Origin: Caecitellus pseudoparvulus
Lineage: Eukaryota; Bigyra: Bicosoecida
NCBI GenBank assembly: GCA_965644315.1
Contig: CBFFRQ010000069.1
Location: 1,116,001-1,180,000, forward strand
Length of the DNA: 64,000 bases
Direction of reading: 5' to 3'
Of this stretch, positions 1-12,200 are shown one piece after another. The translations under genes and the position numbers were made by a program. The notes beneath the pieces are model-generated. The model did no database searches. It was not told the origin of the DNA and saw nothing but the letters and a program-made list of their open reading frames with translations. Every line of letters starts with the position of its first letter. Position 1 is the first letter of the stretch.

Positions 1-1
1 A

Positions 2-250
2 GGCGCCACCGGCCTGACGTTCAACGGGAACGCGGCAGGTGCATTCAGCCTGACGTTCACGAGCGGAAACTGGAACACCCCCCAGACAGTCACCGTCGCC
101 AGCGCCGACGACAACGTAGACTCGTCAGGCGGCACTGGCTCCTACACTGCCTCTCTCACTGTCAGTGCCAGCTCGGCAGATTCGTTCTACAACTCTGCCA
201 CCATCTCCCCCGGCACTGGCATCACGGCCACCGTCTTTGAAGATGAGAGC
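2..250 (+). other. Calx-beta-like extracellular beta domain fragment
   Basis: The first in-frame codons give a beta-rich stretch with the phrase NWNTPQTVTVASADDNVD, the strand-turn-strand motif common in Calx-beta-like repeats of adhesion proteins. It runs straight into the first Cys-rich repeat near 250. This implies that further such repeats lie upstream of the window. Confidence 0.55.
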
Positions 251-3200
251 ACCACACCGTGTACCCGTGTGTGTGCTCCAGGCCAGTTCGCCCCCACAGG
301 TGTGGCTGGTGACGAGCAGCTCTGCCTGCCCTGCCCCCAGGGCTCCTTCTGCCCCGGCGGCGACTGCAGCGTCACACCGTCAGCGTGTGCCGCAGGGCGC
401 TATGCAGACACGTTCGGAGCGTCTGCGGCGGGGGACTGCCCGACGTGCAGTGCCGGGCGGTACACAGCCGCCACAGGTGCCACTGCTTGCACGGTTTGCA
501 GTGCAGGCAACCAGTGCCCGTCCACCACCTCCGCGGGCACAGCGTGCCCGGCAGGAACCTTTTCCCTCGCCGGCGCAGATTCCTGCACGCCTTGCGCAGA
601 TGGCTTCTACAACACAGGCACGGGGCAGACGACCTGCACCGAGTGCCCCTCGGCGTCATTTTGCCCCACCACCGCCAAGGACTCGGCACCCACCGCGTGC
701 CCAGCAGGCCGCTTTTCCACCTCTGGCCAAACGGCGTGCTCCGAATGTGCTCCCGGCAAGTCATGCTTCGCCGGTGCGCCCACCACGGCCGTGTGTCCTG
801 CAGGCACGTTTGCAGATGGCGGGGACACGCAGCACTGCATCGGCTGCCCCATTGGCATGGTCTGTGAAGCACCCGGCTCCGCGCCCACTCCCTGCCCGGC
901 TGGGAAGTTCTCAGCAGGCACAGCTGCCACCTGCACCGCCTGCCCGAGTGGCAGGTATCAGACCAGCGCCGGACAAGGCTCGTGCGCGCTGTGTCCTGAC
1001 GGATCCTCGTGCTTGGACCCCGCCTCCGCGCCCACCACCTGCCCCGCTGGACGGTATGCGGAGGCTGGGGATGGATACTGCAGGGCGTGTGACTACCTGG
1101 GTGGGCAGTACCAGCCTGCTACGGGGCAGTCCACGTGCGCCTCATGCCCAGCAGGGGACGAGTGCGTGTCGTCTCAGGGCACTGCGGCAGTGGCGTGCCC
1201 CGCTGGATCCGTCTCAGGTTCGGGCGTCGGCGTGTGCACTCAGTGTGCAATCGGTCGTCGGGTGAACGGCGCGTCGACGAATTGCCCTTTGTGCCGCGAG
1301 GGGCGGAAATGCCCATCTCCCCAAGTGGGGGAAGTGGACTGCGAGGTGGGCACGTTTGCTAATGGGGATGGCGTGCGCACAGTGTGCACACCCTGCCCTG
1401 TAGGGGAGGAGTGTGGCTCTACGCGACTGAATATGGGCACGGCGTGCACAGCCGGGCGGTATGCCCCCGTGGCAGGCATGTCAGCTTGCTTGGACTGTCC
1501 AGAGGGGCACTCCTGCCCTAACGTCATGTCGGCAACACCCTGCCCAGAAGGCCGCTACTCGCCTGCAGGGGACAGCACGTGCACCAACTGCGCAGCTGGC
1601 AGCTACTGCCCGGACCCAGCTAGCGGGGCCATTGCTTGCCCTGCAGGCACGTACTCTGCAGCAGGCTCTGTGGCATGCAGCACCTGCCCTGCCGGTTCAT
1701 CTTGCTCTGGCACGGGCACGACAGCTTGCGCCACTGGCCGCTACTCCCTGGCTGGGGAGAGCACCTGCACCGCTTGCCCCGTCGGCTTCGAGTGCCCAAC
1801 CACCACAATGCCCCCGCGCCGGTGTTCTCAAGGGTACTATGCCGACTCGACGCTGTCGACGACCTGCACGATCTGCACGGCAGGCAGTTTTTGCTTGGAC
1901 CCCACCGTGGACCCTGCGTCATCGCTCTGCCCCGCTGGCACCTACTCTTTCCAAGGCCAAGTTGCTTGCACGCAGTGCCCCGCGGGGTACCAGTGCCCCA
2001 GCACGGATGCCACCATCACAGCGCCCTCACCATGTCCGAACGGCAGGTACTCGGCTGCTGGTGTCGCAACTTGCACTGCAACCTCCCCCGACTCTGCTCC
2101 CGACCCGCGCGTCGTACTTGCAGCGAGTTGTGGCGATGGTGAAGTGCTCACATCTGACGGGCGCCGATGTGAGCCCTGCCCCGGCGGGTCACGGTGCCCT
2201 GACAGCACGACCACCGTTGCGTGCGCCGCGGGCCAGATTTCAGCACCCGGCCAGGTGGCGTGCACACCATGCCCTGCCGGCTTCGAATGCCCTTTCTCCG
2301 ACGGGCAGCACATTGTGCCATGTTTGCCTGGCACCTTCTCGCCCTCTGGGGACTCCACGTGCCAGACCTGCACTGGGGATCAAGAATGCCCCACCATGCT
2401 GACAGCAACGGGGGGCGCGGCAGGCTGCCCTCGTGGCACCGGGCAGATCGGCCCAGATGGTCGCGTGCGCTGCCTGGACTGCCCCCCAGGCTTCCTTTGT
2501 CGGGCCATTGCGGGGGACACTTTTTCACTCGTGCCCTGCACCGCCGGCAGGTACCGTGCCGAGTCAGAGGACGCAGGGCGGGAGGCAGAGAACATCGCTG
2601 ATGGCGTGTCGCAGTGCCCACAATGCCCGAGCGGCTTCGCGTGTCCCCGCCCAGACCAGCCCCCCAAACGGTGCCCAGCTGGCCGCTTCTCTCCTGCCGG
2701 AGCAACATCATGCACCCTTTGTCCAGCTGGCTCGTTTTGCGACGAAGGTGCGACGGCAGCGACACAGTGCTTTCAAGGCAGCTGGAGCGCTGCCGGGTCT
2801 GCAGTTTGTGCCTTTTGCACGCCTGGCTATGACTGCAACTCCCGTGGGAACACCAGTCCGACGGGAGCCGGCGTCTTGGGCACGAATCTTTTCTTCTTGG
2901 CCGAAGGGCAGGATATTCTGACGGCGGATGCCAACCAGGTGCGGTGCCCCGCTGGCACTTTTTCCAAGCCCTCTGGGTATCGTGTCTTCGCCAGCTCAGA
3001 GACAGCTTGCCAACCTTGCCCGGCAGGGGAGTACTGCCTGGTGGACGCTGGGGACCTGGGCACAAACCGTTTCGTGTGCCCAGCTGGCCATTTCTGCCCC
3101 AAAGGCACGTCATCTGCAACTGCTCACCCTTGCCCGGCAGGGCGATACAACCCTGCAACTGGCTCTGTCTCTCTGCATGCGTGCTTGCCGTGCCCTTCCG

Positions 3201-6200
3201 GCTCCATCTGCGGGGCTGGGGCGGCAGCCGTTTCCCCCTGTGCTGCTGGCTTCCTTTGCCCTCCGTACTCAACGGCAGATACCATGGTGCCTTGTCCTCC
3301 CGGCAAGTTTGGCTCGGCAACGAACCTGGCCACGGAAGGCGGGTGCTCTGTTTGCCCAGCGGGTTCGTACTGCGAAGGGTATGGCACGAGCACGGCAACG
3401 GCATGCCCGGCTGGGACTTATAACCCAGTACAGAGGGCCACCTCGAGAGGAGCATGTCTGCGCTGTGACCCTGGCACGGTGTGCACGACAACTGGGCTGG
3501 ACGCCCCCGACGGTGCCTGCGACCCAGGCCACTATTGCCCCCCTGGATCGATTTCCCCATCTGCCCTGGAGTGCCCCGCAGGCCGATACTATCCTGGCAC
3601 AGATGCTGCCAGAGCAGAGGACTGCACCGTGTGTCCCCCGGGTTCCTCGTGTGCCGCCGGGGCGACGGCAGTAGCAGCCTGCGGTGCTGGGTACTTCTGC
3701 CCTGAAGGCACAGGCGACCCCAGCACTCTGGAGTTTGCGTGCCCTCCTGGTCGCTTCTCCGCCGCAACGTCCAACACACAAGCATCAGACTGCACTGAGT
3801 GCACGATTGGGTCTTACTGCACCGGTGGCCAGGCAGCAGTTGATGGGCCTTGCCCTGCAGGGCACTTTTGCCCAGCAGGGACGGGCAACTTCTCGGTTAC
3901 GCCGTGCGCAGCGGGCAGCTTCATTGGCTCCACTGGCTCCACTGTTCAGGGTGACTGCACGCCTTGCACACAGGGGCACTATTGCCCCGAGGGCTCCACA
4001 GCGCCCACGCAGTGCCCAGCGGGGACTTTTGCGAACATCACCGCCGTGCAGGACTTCAACCGGACTGGGGCAGGGCTTGCAGGTGCAGAATGTGGTGTCT
4101 GCCCTGGCGGGTTCAGGTGCACCGCTGGCTCCATTGACCCAGTGGCTTGCCTAGTAGGCGAGTACTCTGCCCCTGGTGCCGAGGCATGCACACCCTGCCT
4201 CTTCGGGCACTTTTGCGACTCCACTGGGATTTCTGCTGAGGTTATGGGGAGGGACAAGCGATGCCCCGCAGGACTCCACTGCCCCACTGGTACTGACCAC
4301 GTGCCTGTGAGCCCTGCTGATGACTGCCCCCTTGGCAACTTTTGTCCAGAGGGGGCAGGCGCTGAGCCCCGCGATCCATACCCAGTGCCATGCCCACCAG
4401 GATTGTTTGCCAACGAGACTGGGCATCCTGTATGTGACCCCTGCCCCCGTGGTACGTACTGCCTGGAGGGCGCCACAGACCCAACTGGGCTGTGTGCTCC
4501 GGGGTACTACTGCCCCATAAACTCCACTCGCTCAACCGAGGAGCCCTGCCCGGGGGGTACCTACATGCCCACAAGCGGGGCGCAGCAGGTGTCAGACTGC
4601 CTCACATGCCCAGCAGGCTCCATCTGCCCCCCCGGCACGTCCGATCCGTTGCTGCCCGCAAACATCGCCCCGGTGGGGTACTACTCGGATGCTGGACAGG
4701 CCATCCCGACTCCTTGCCCTCCGGGCCGCTTCGGCAACGTATCTGGGGCGGCAGTTGTCACTGACTGCCCAGAGTGTGACCCAGGCAAGTACTGTGATAC
4801 TGCTGGGTTGACGACACCTGCAGGAGACTGCGACCCAGGCTTCTTCTGCACTCTTGGTTCACCGACCGCCCAGCCTGCATTCAACGGCCCCATCACGTTC
4901 TTGAGGGTATCCCCAGTGTATGGGGACATCTGCCCAGTAGGGGCATACTGCCCCGCAGGCACTGATGTCCCGCTCGCCTGCCCAGTGGGGACGTTCATGA
5001 ACGAAACCAAGAAGTCGTCGCCTGACGACTGCGTCCCCTGCACAGCTGGTTCTTTCTGTGCCGGGGCTTCAGCACAGGGAGTCACCGGGCCATGTGCCGA
5101 AGGCTACTTCTGCACTGGTGGAGCAATCAACGCAACACAGTTTGAGGCTGGCATGGGCCAGTACGCCCCAGAAGGCAGCTCCCTGCCGCTGGAGTGTGAT
5201 GTCGGCACCTTCAACAACCTGACTGCACAAGGCTCTTGCTTCCCGTGTAGGGCTGGTGAATACTGCCCATCTGCGTCCATGAGCGATGGAATTGACTGCC
5301 CGTTGGGGCAGTACTGCCCTGCGGGCTCGGAGTCCCCGACGCCATGCCCCCCAGGCAAGTACGGAAATGCCACTCGCGGCGAAGCCGAGTGGCAAGTGTG
5401 TACAGATTGTGACATTGGCAAGTACTGTGCGACTCAGGGACTGACCACACCCACCGGAGACTGTGATGCTGGGTACCTGTGTGCGGCCGGCTCGAATGTC
5501 TCGCAGCCAGAGGAAAATCGATGCCCGCCCGGAAACTACTGCCCAGTAGGTTCGACTGCAGCGCAGCCCTGTCCAGCTGGTCGGTACACTGACCCCCGCG
5601 AAACTGGGCTGGAGTCAGCTGCCGATTGCCATGCTTGCCCACCTGGCCAGTTTTGCCTCGGCGGCACTGCAGGCACGGACGGGCCCTGCTCTGCAGGGTA
5701 CTTCTGTCTCGGGGCCTCAGACACCCCCACTCCCCCTGCTGGGGCCACTGGAGACGAGTGCCCAGTCGGATTTATTTGCCCAGCAGGATCGTCATCGCCA
5801 GATGCCTGCCCTGCAGGAACCTACCAGAACAACACTCAGCAGTCGTCTTGCATCACTTGCCCTCCGGGGCTGTACTGCCCCGATTTAGGCACTGTGCACC
5901 CGCTGGAGTGTCCTGCAGGTCATTTCTGCCTAGCTGGTACTCAAGGAGACTGGGTTCCTTGCTCGAACGGTACGTTCAACCCGCTCCAGGGCCAAGGCTC
6001 GCCTGATGCTTGTCTTGCATGCAGCGCAGGCAGGTACTGCCCCTCTCAAGGCATGACTGCAGCCGGTCCTCTCTGTGCAGAGGGGCACGTGTGCCCAGAC
6101 CCTGCTGGCTCTGCTCTAGGCGCTTTCAACCCGCTTGGGGGAAATGCTTTGACTGGGGATGCACACCGGTGCCCGGCAGGCTTTTACTGTGGGGTCGGCA

Positions 6201-9200
6201 CGTCAGACCCTGTGCCTTGCCCGATAGGAAGGTACTCTCCCGCTCTTGGGGCCGCAAACATCTCGGACTGTTTGTTTTGCGACGAAGGCTATTTTTGTAA
6301 CGTTACGAACATGACTGCGCCTGCTGGGCCATGCGACGCAGGGCATTTCTGCCGGCGCGGTGTGAACACGTCAGCTCCTGCCTATGGCGTGACAAGCTCC
6401 TCCGGACAAGACTTTGGCGGAGATGTCTGCCCGCCAGGGCACTACTGCCCAGTGGGCACCGTGGAGCCATTGCCGTGTGCTGAAGGCACGTTCAACGATG
6501 CAGAAGGCCGTGCAGATCCTTGCCCAGTGTGCCCAGCGGGGTACTGGTGCAGCTTTGCAGCCTCAAATTTCACTGGGACCAGCGTGTCGGGGCCGTGCCC
6601 AGCCGGACACTGGTGTCCTGCGGGAACCAGTGACCCGACAGCTGAACCGTGCCCAGCGGGTACATTCCGGTTGCTGCAAGGAGCAGTCGCCGAGTCGGAC
6701 TGCCAGCTTTGCACTGCTGGCAGCTATTGCGAAGGTGTGGGGAACATCGTGCCCGATGGCTTGTGCGACCCTGGCTACTTTTGCGGCAACGGCAGTGACT
6801 CAAGCACACCCTCTCAGCTTTTTGGACTGGGCCAGGGTGACATTTGCCGCCCCGGTGAGATTTGCCCAGCAGGCTCTGAGAATGCCACATTGTGCCCGGC
6901 TGGGAGTTTTTGCGCGAACTACTCGAGGGGCTTGACCTCTGGGGATGGACTGTGTGCTGCGGGCTACTTCTGCAACAACGGTTCGTGGAGTGAGGCACCC
7001 ACAGGGCAGCTGACCAGGTACGGGGAGCCCATGGGCGACATCTGTCCTGCTGGGCACTACTGCCCAGCAGGGACGTGGATGCCTATCGAGTGCCCCGCTG
7101 GAACTGTGGCGATCGAGAACGGCTCATCCTCGCTGGCGGACTGCCAGGCATGTCCTCCAGGGTCCTTCTGCCCCACACCTGCCACTCTGACACCCCTCTC
7201 GCAGTGCGCTGCTGGGCATTTTTGTCCAGCGGGCTCCACGTCAGCAACCCAGGTGACCTGTCCACCGGGTCACTCGTGCCAAGCAGGCGACTGGGAGGCC
7301 ACCCCCTGCACCAACGGCTCATTCCAAGCACTAGCCGGCCAGAGTACCTGTGATGTGTGCCCTGCTGGGTCCTTCTGCCCAGTTGGCACAATTGTTCCCT
7401 TTCCCTGCCCCCCGGGTTCTTTCTGCCCAGAAGGTAGCTGGGCAGCCTTGAACCACTTGTGTCCAGCGGGCACCTTCTCCAATGCGACTGGTCTAGCCAG
7501 CCAAGATCAGTGCTCAGCTTGCCCACCTGGCTCATTCTGCGCTGGGGCAGGCCTCACCGAGCCTTCTGGAGACTGTGAAGCGGGCCACTTTTGCCTTGGG
7601 AATGCGACGGTTCCGGCTCCCAATGCTGGGGATTGTGCTCCCGGCTTTACATGCCCCTTGAACGTGTCAGACCCCAACCCAGACAGCTGCGTGGGCAGCC
7701 TGTGCCCCCCAGGCTACTACTGTCCTGGGGGCTCGCCTTCTGCTTTGCCATGTCCACGTGGCCGGTGGTCTGCTGAGGAAGGCTTGCAGGCAGTTGGGCA
7801 GTGCAGCATTTGCCCGCCAGGGTTTTTCTGCTCCCAGGAAGCACAGACCAGCCCCATCACAAGTCCGTGCACTGCCGGCTTCTTTTGCCCTGGAGGCGAC
7901 GGTGCCGCCACCATGCCGTGCCCCGCTGGGAACAGGTGCCCCACCGGCTCGGCAGAGCCACAAGCATGCCCGCTTGGCACGTACATGCCCAACACCCAGT
8001 CCGCGACCTGCGATCCATGCCCTGCAGGTGCAACCTGTGGGGTGGGCACTGTGCTTCCTGACGCCTGTCCTGCCGGTTTCTTCTGCACCGGGGGTGCTGT
8101 CGTCGGCACGGAGGAACCCTGCCCACCAGGAACGTACCAGCCCTCCCTGAACCAGACATCCTCCGCTGCTTGCTTGGCTTGTCCGGCTGGGCAGTACTGT
8201 GCAGACTCAGGCCTCCGAGCGCCAACTGGGCCGTGTGCTGCAGGGTTTGTCTGCTCTGGGGGCTCTCAGGTCCCAAATCCGACGGCTGCCTCTGGGAACG
8301 GGTACGTCTGTCCTGCAGGTCACTATTGCCCTCTTGGCTCCAGCACCGAGCAGGCTTGCCCTGCGGGCACCTTCACGCCACCTGAGAGTGTGGGTGGAGT
8401 GGGGCCTGTGCATTGCCTTCCCTGCACAGCGGGCTTTGTCTGCCCCAGTTCTGCACAGACCACTGCTTCTCAGCCCTGCCCAGCAGGCTCATTCTGCCCG
8501 GCTGGCACCAGCTCCGCTGCTTCAGCCATACCTTGCCCCCCGGGGCACTTCTGTTCTGGAGGCAATGCCGTGCCCCAGCCATGCGCGGAGGGCACCGCCC
8601 AGGCAAACTCGGGTGGGACTGCGTGCGCGGCTTGCCCCGCTGGGCAGGTCTGCAACTCTCAAGGTATGGTCAGCGGGACTCCGTGTCCCGCGGGTTACTT
8701 TTGCAGTGGCGGCTCAGTGTCTGGCTTCGAGACACCCTGTCCCGCTGGCACTTTCTCTGCCTCCACAGGCCTGTCCTCGGCCAGCGCCTGCACTGTCTGT
8801 CCTGCAGGGCAGTACTGTGACGTTCCAGCATTGACTGCACCGGCAGGACCATGCTGGGCAGGCCACTTCTGCGCCGGCGGAGCGGTTGTTCCTAACCCGA
8901 CCGACGGCACTACAGGCGACAGGTGTGCGGCGGGCTACGTATGCGTGGAGGGCAGCACAACAAACTCGCCTGGGGCAGGCAGCGTGGATGGGTATCCTTG
9001 CCCAGCTGGAAGCTTCTGCGAGGCAGGTGTTGCTGTGCAAGCGGCATGCGGCCCGGGGTTGTACCAGCCCGCTTCCGGGCAGTCCTCGTGTTTGCCCTGC
9101 CCGGCAGGAGGCTACTGCGCTGGCAACTCATCCACGCCTGAACCTTGCCCGGATCGGTACTTCTGCCCCGAGGGCAGCACAGCCCCCACCTTGTGTCCTC

Positions 9201-12200
9201 CAGGCACCATTGGGAACGGAACAGGGCTGTCAGCGGCGGCTGACTGCGCACCCTGTCCAGCGGGACAGTTCTGCGTGGATGGCACGCCCAGCGGCCCATG
9301 TGCGGCTGGTTATGTCTGCGAAGGAGGGGCTTCCGTTCCGAACCCCGCAGGCGCTATTTGTCCTGAGGGCTCGTACTGTGTGTCAGGCACCACTTCTGCT
9401 GTACTTTGCCCAGCTGGCACCTTCCGAGACTCACCTGGTGCGCGAAGTGCTGATGAGTGCGGCCCCTGCCCCCAAGGATCTCTGTGCAGCGACAACACAA
9501 CTGTCCCAGTGCCGTGCTCCAGGGGCTTCTACTGCCCCGCAGGTTCGCCGCCAGTTCCATGCCCGTTGGGCACTTACAACCTGCAGCTGTCCGCGTGGAG
9601 CATGCAGAATTGCACGGCCTGCCCACCAGGGTTTGACTGCAACGCCACTGGCATCGGGAACCTCACATCTGCCGAGTTCGGATGCCCTGCTGGCTCGTAC
9701 TGCCCCCTGGGAACTGGTGGGACGCCCATTCCCTGTGCTGAAGGGACATTCCGCGGGACTCCTGGTGCTGGGGCACCCGCAGATTGTCCAGCATGTCCAC
9801 CTGGCTTCACTTGCGGTCCTGGCACCGTCGTGCCAACGCAGTGCCCAGCAGGGTTTCATTGCCCTCTTGGGAGCCAGTTACCCAGGCTGTGTGCCGCTGG
9901 CACTTTCTGCCCGCCTGGCTCAGCAGCTGAGATTCCGTGCACTGCAGGCTTCTTCTGCCCAACCAATGGGACGCACACCCCGACCCCGTGTGCTGCGACC
10001 TTCAACACTTCGGCAGGAGACGCAGCCCCCTACTGCCCTGTTGGCTCACAGTATCCATTGGTGTGTCCAGCAGGCACACGGGGGATCTCACTGGAGCCTT
10101 CGGTGAATGAAACTGGTGGGGTGATCGCGGGTGTTTTCACGGACACTGTGACAGGGGAATCCCTGACGACTCTTACAGCAGGCTTTGATGTCACCGCTGT
10201 GGGCCTGTCAAAGGATGCCACATGCCGACCGTGCCCCGCAGGCACGTACTCTGCCGAGCCCAGCAGCCGACAGTGCTTGCCATGTCCAGCTGGCTTTGTC
10301 TGCTTGGGTGGGACGTCAAGTGCCTCCCCAAGGAGCGCCACTGCGCACGCAGGGTACCCTTGTCCGAGGGGCAGCTTTTGCCCTGAAGGCTCGGCCATCG
10401 AGCAGCCCTGCCCTGTGGGATCCTTCAATGGCCTCACAGGTCAGCCCAGCAACAGCTCTTGCTTGCTCTGCAGCCCCGGCACCTTCAACGGTGAGGAGGG
10501 ACAGGCCTCGTGCCGACCTTGCTCCGCTTCATCTTCGTCGCGCGCAGGCGCCACCACTTGCCAGTGCGAGGCCCTGAACCGCATATTCCAACCCAGTGAC
10601 GGTTGGTGTGTGTGTGATGCCTTCCACGAGTTCTTTGACGAGTCGTTTGTGCGCAGGAGCGAAGAGGACGGGACTGAGCCATGCCAGCCTCAGGTGTACG
10701 ACGTGTGCTTCCAGGGCGAAGCTCGGCAATCTGACACTGGGAAGTGTTTGGACATGGACACTGCCTGTGCAGGGCAGTGCGAGAGTGGCCAGGGCACGTA
10801 TGATGGGAGAACAGGCCTCTGTGACTGCGCCGACCAGACCCCACTACGAGAGATTTGTGATGCAGCCTGTCAACTCACAGCTCCCCGCATGAGGCTGGAC
10901 GCTACGACAGGTCTGCTTCGCATGGAAACCTTGGTATCTGTTGGGCCCACTGAAAGCCAGAACGTGTACAACACGACTTTGCTCCGCATGGAAGATGTAC
11001 CGGGCTTCCTCACAGACGGCCTGGTCTGTGTGGATGGGCTCGCTGACGGCCTGAACACTCAAGATCCGGCGACCGCCGAGCGCTTCATCGTCACGCAGTT
11101 GTCTGAAGCCGAGTTGCAAGCCGCCGCCAGCTCCAATGCCGGTGCTTGCACAGTTCAGAGCGTGATCATGACTGAACAGGGCTTTACTGGGCAGTATGGT
11201 ACGAGCCCACGTGTGCTGGACACGCTCACAGATGCGTATACCCTCCCCGTTGCAGCATTCAATTCTTCAGGTGCAGCAAACTCCTCCACAGCTCGTCGTC
11301 TGCTCAGTGGGGATGAAGAGGGCCCACTAAGCCCCCTGTTGGATCTTGACAACACAGTGCGCATGTCCCTTGCCCTGCAGGGCTTGCTTCGAAGTGACAC
11401 GGCTTTGGCCCCATCAGCTGCGGCCAGGTACCTGCTCGGGCTTCAGCAGCTTCCCTTGCACCTCGCACATGCCCGCATCGCCGTGCCGCGGTCAGTCATG
11501 GAGGCGTTGCCTCTTGATGCTTGGCAAGGGGCGGAGGTCGCATCGCTTCCTACTCAGTCGCGAAGAAGGCGTCTTCAAAGGCCGACTTCGGCTGCCGCAT
11601 TCACGGACTCACCGCTTGTGGCCAACCCTCTAATGTGCATTCGGTTGGGGGACAGCGTGATGTGGGACCTGCGTGGGGGCGATTCCAATTACCCCGTGTA
11701 TCTGAAGGACTCGCTGCTGAACACGAATCCTTCGTTCGATTATGGCCGTTTCCGGCGCCTTTCGACCGCCATGAAGTCCACCGCCAACGTGACGTCCTTC
11801 GGGTACTCCTTCACAGAGCCGGGGACGTACGTCTTCGGCAATGCCGGCAACCCCTCTCACAAGCTCATTGTCACAGTCATGGAGTCCGGCAGTACGTGCC
11901 CAACTGAGGGCCCGATCGAACCGATGAGAGTCGAGAGGGTGAACCAAGTTGGCGCACGGCGCAATGATGATGTCTTCCTGGAGATCAACCGCTCCATGGC
12001 CCTTGCAATTTCCCTTTCGTTCTTGGTCCTGGTGCTTGCACTTGTGGCTGGGTTTGCTTACTTCCACACGCTTCCGTGGGAGGAGTCGAATTTGGGCAGA
12101 GTCACATACCGTGACAAGGGCCGCACGTCATCCATCCTGGCCTTGCACAAGACAACTGCGGCAGCTGCCACCCAAGCTGAGCGGGATGCTTCCAAGGGAG

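Noticed and set aside
269-271. Translation start at 269 for the first giant gene
   Set aside because: The codon is GTG, and the same frame is open and coding (beta-rich repeat) back to the window edge.
2148-3785. Long minus-strand frame opposite the Cys-rich repeats
   Set aside because: It is a shadow of the biased codon use of the plus-strand repeats, has no recognisable domain, and many similar shadows occur along the array.
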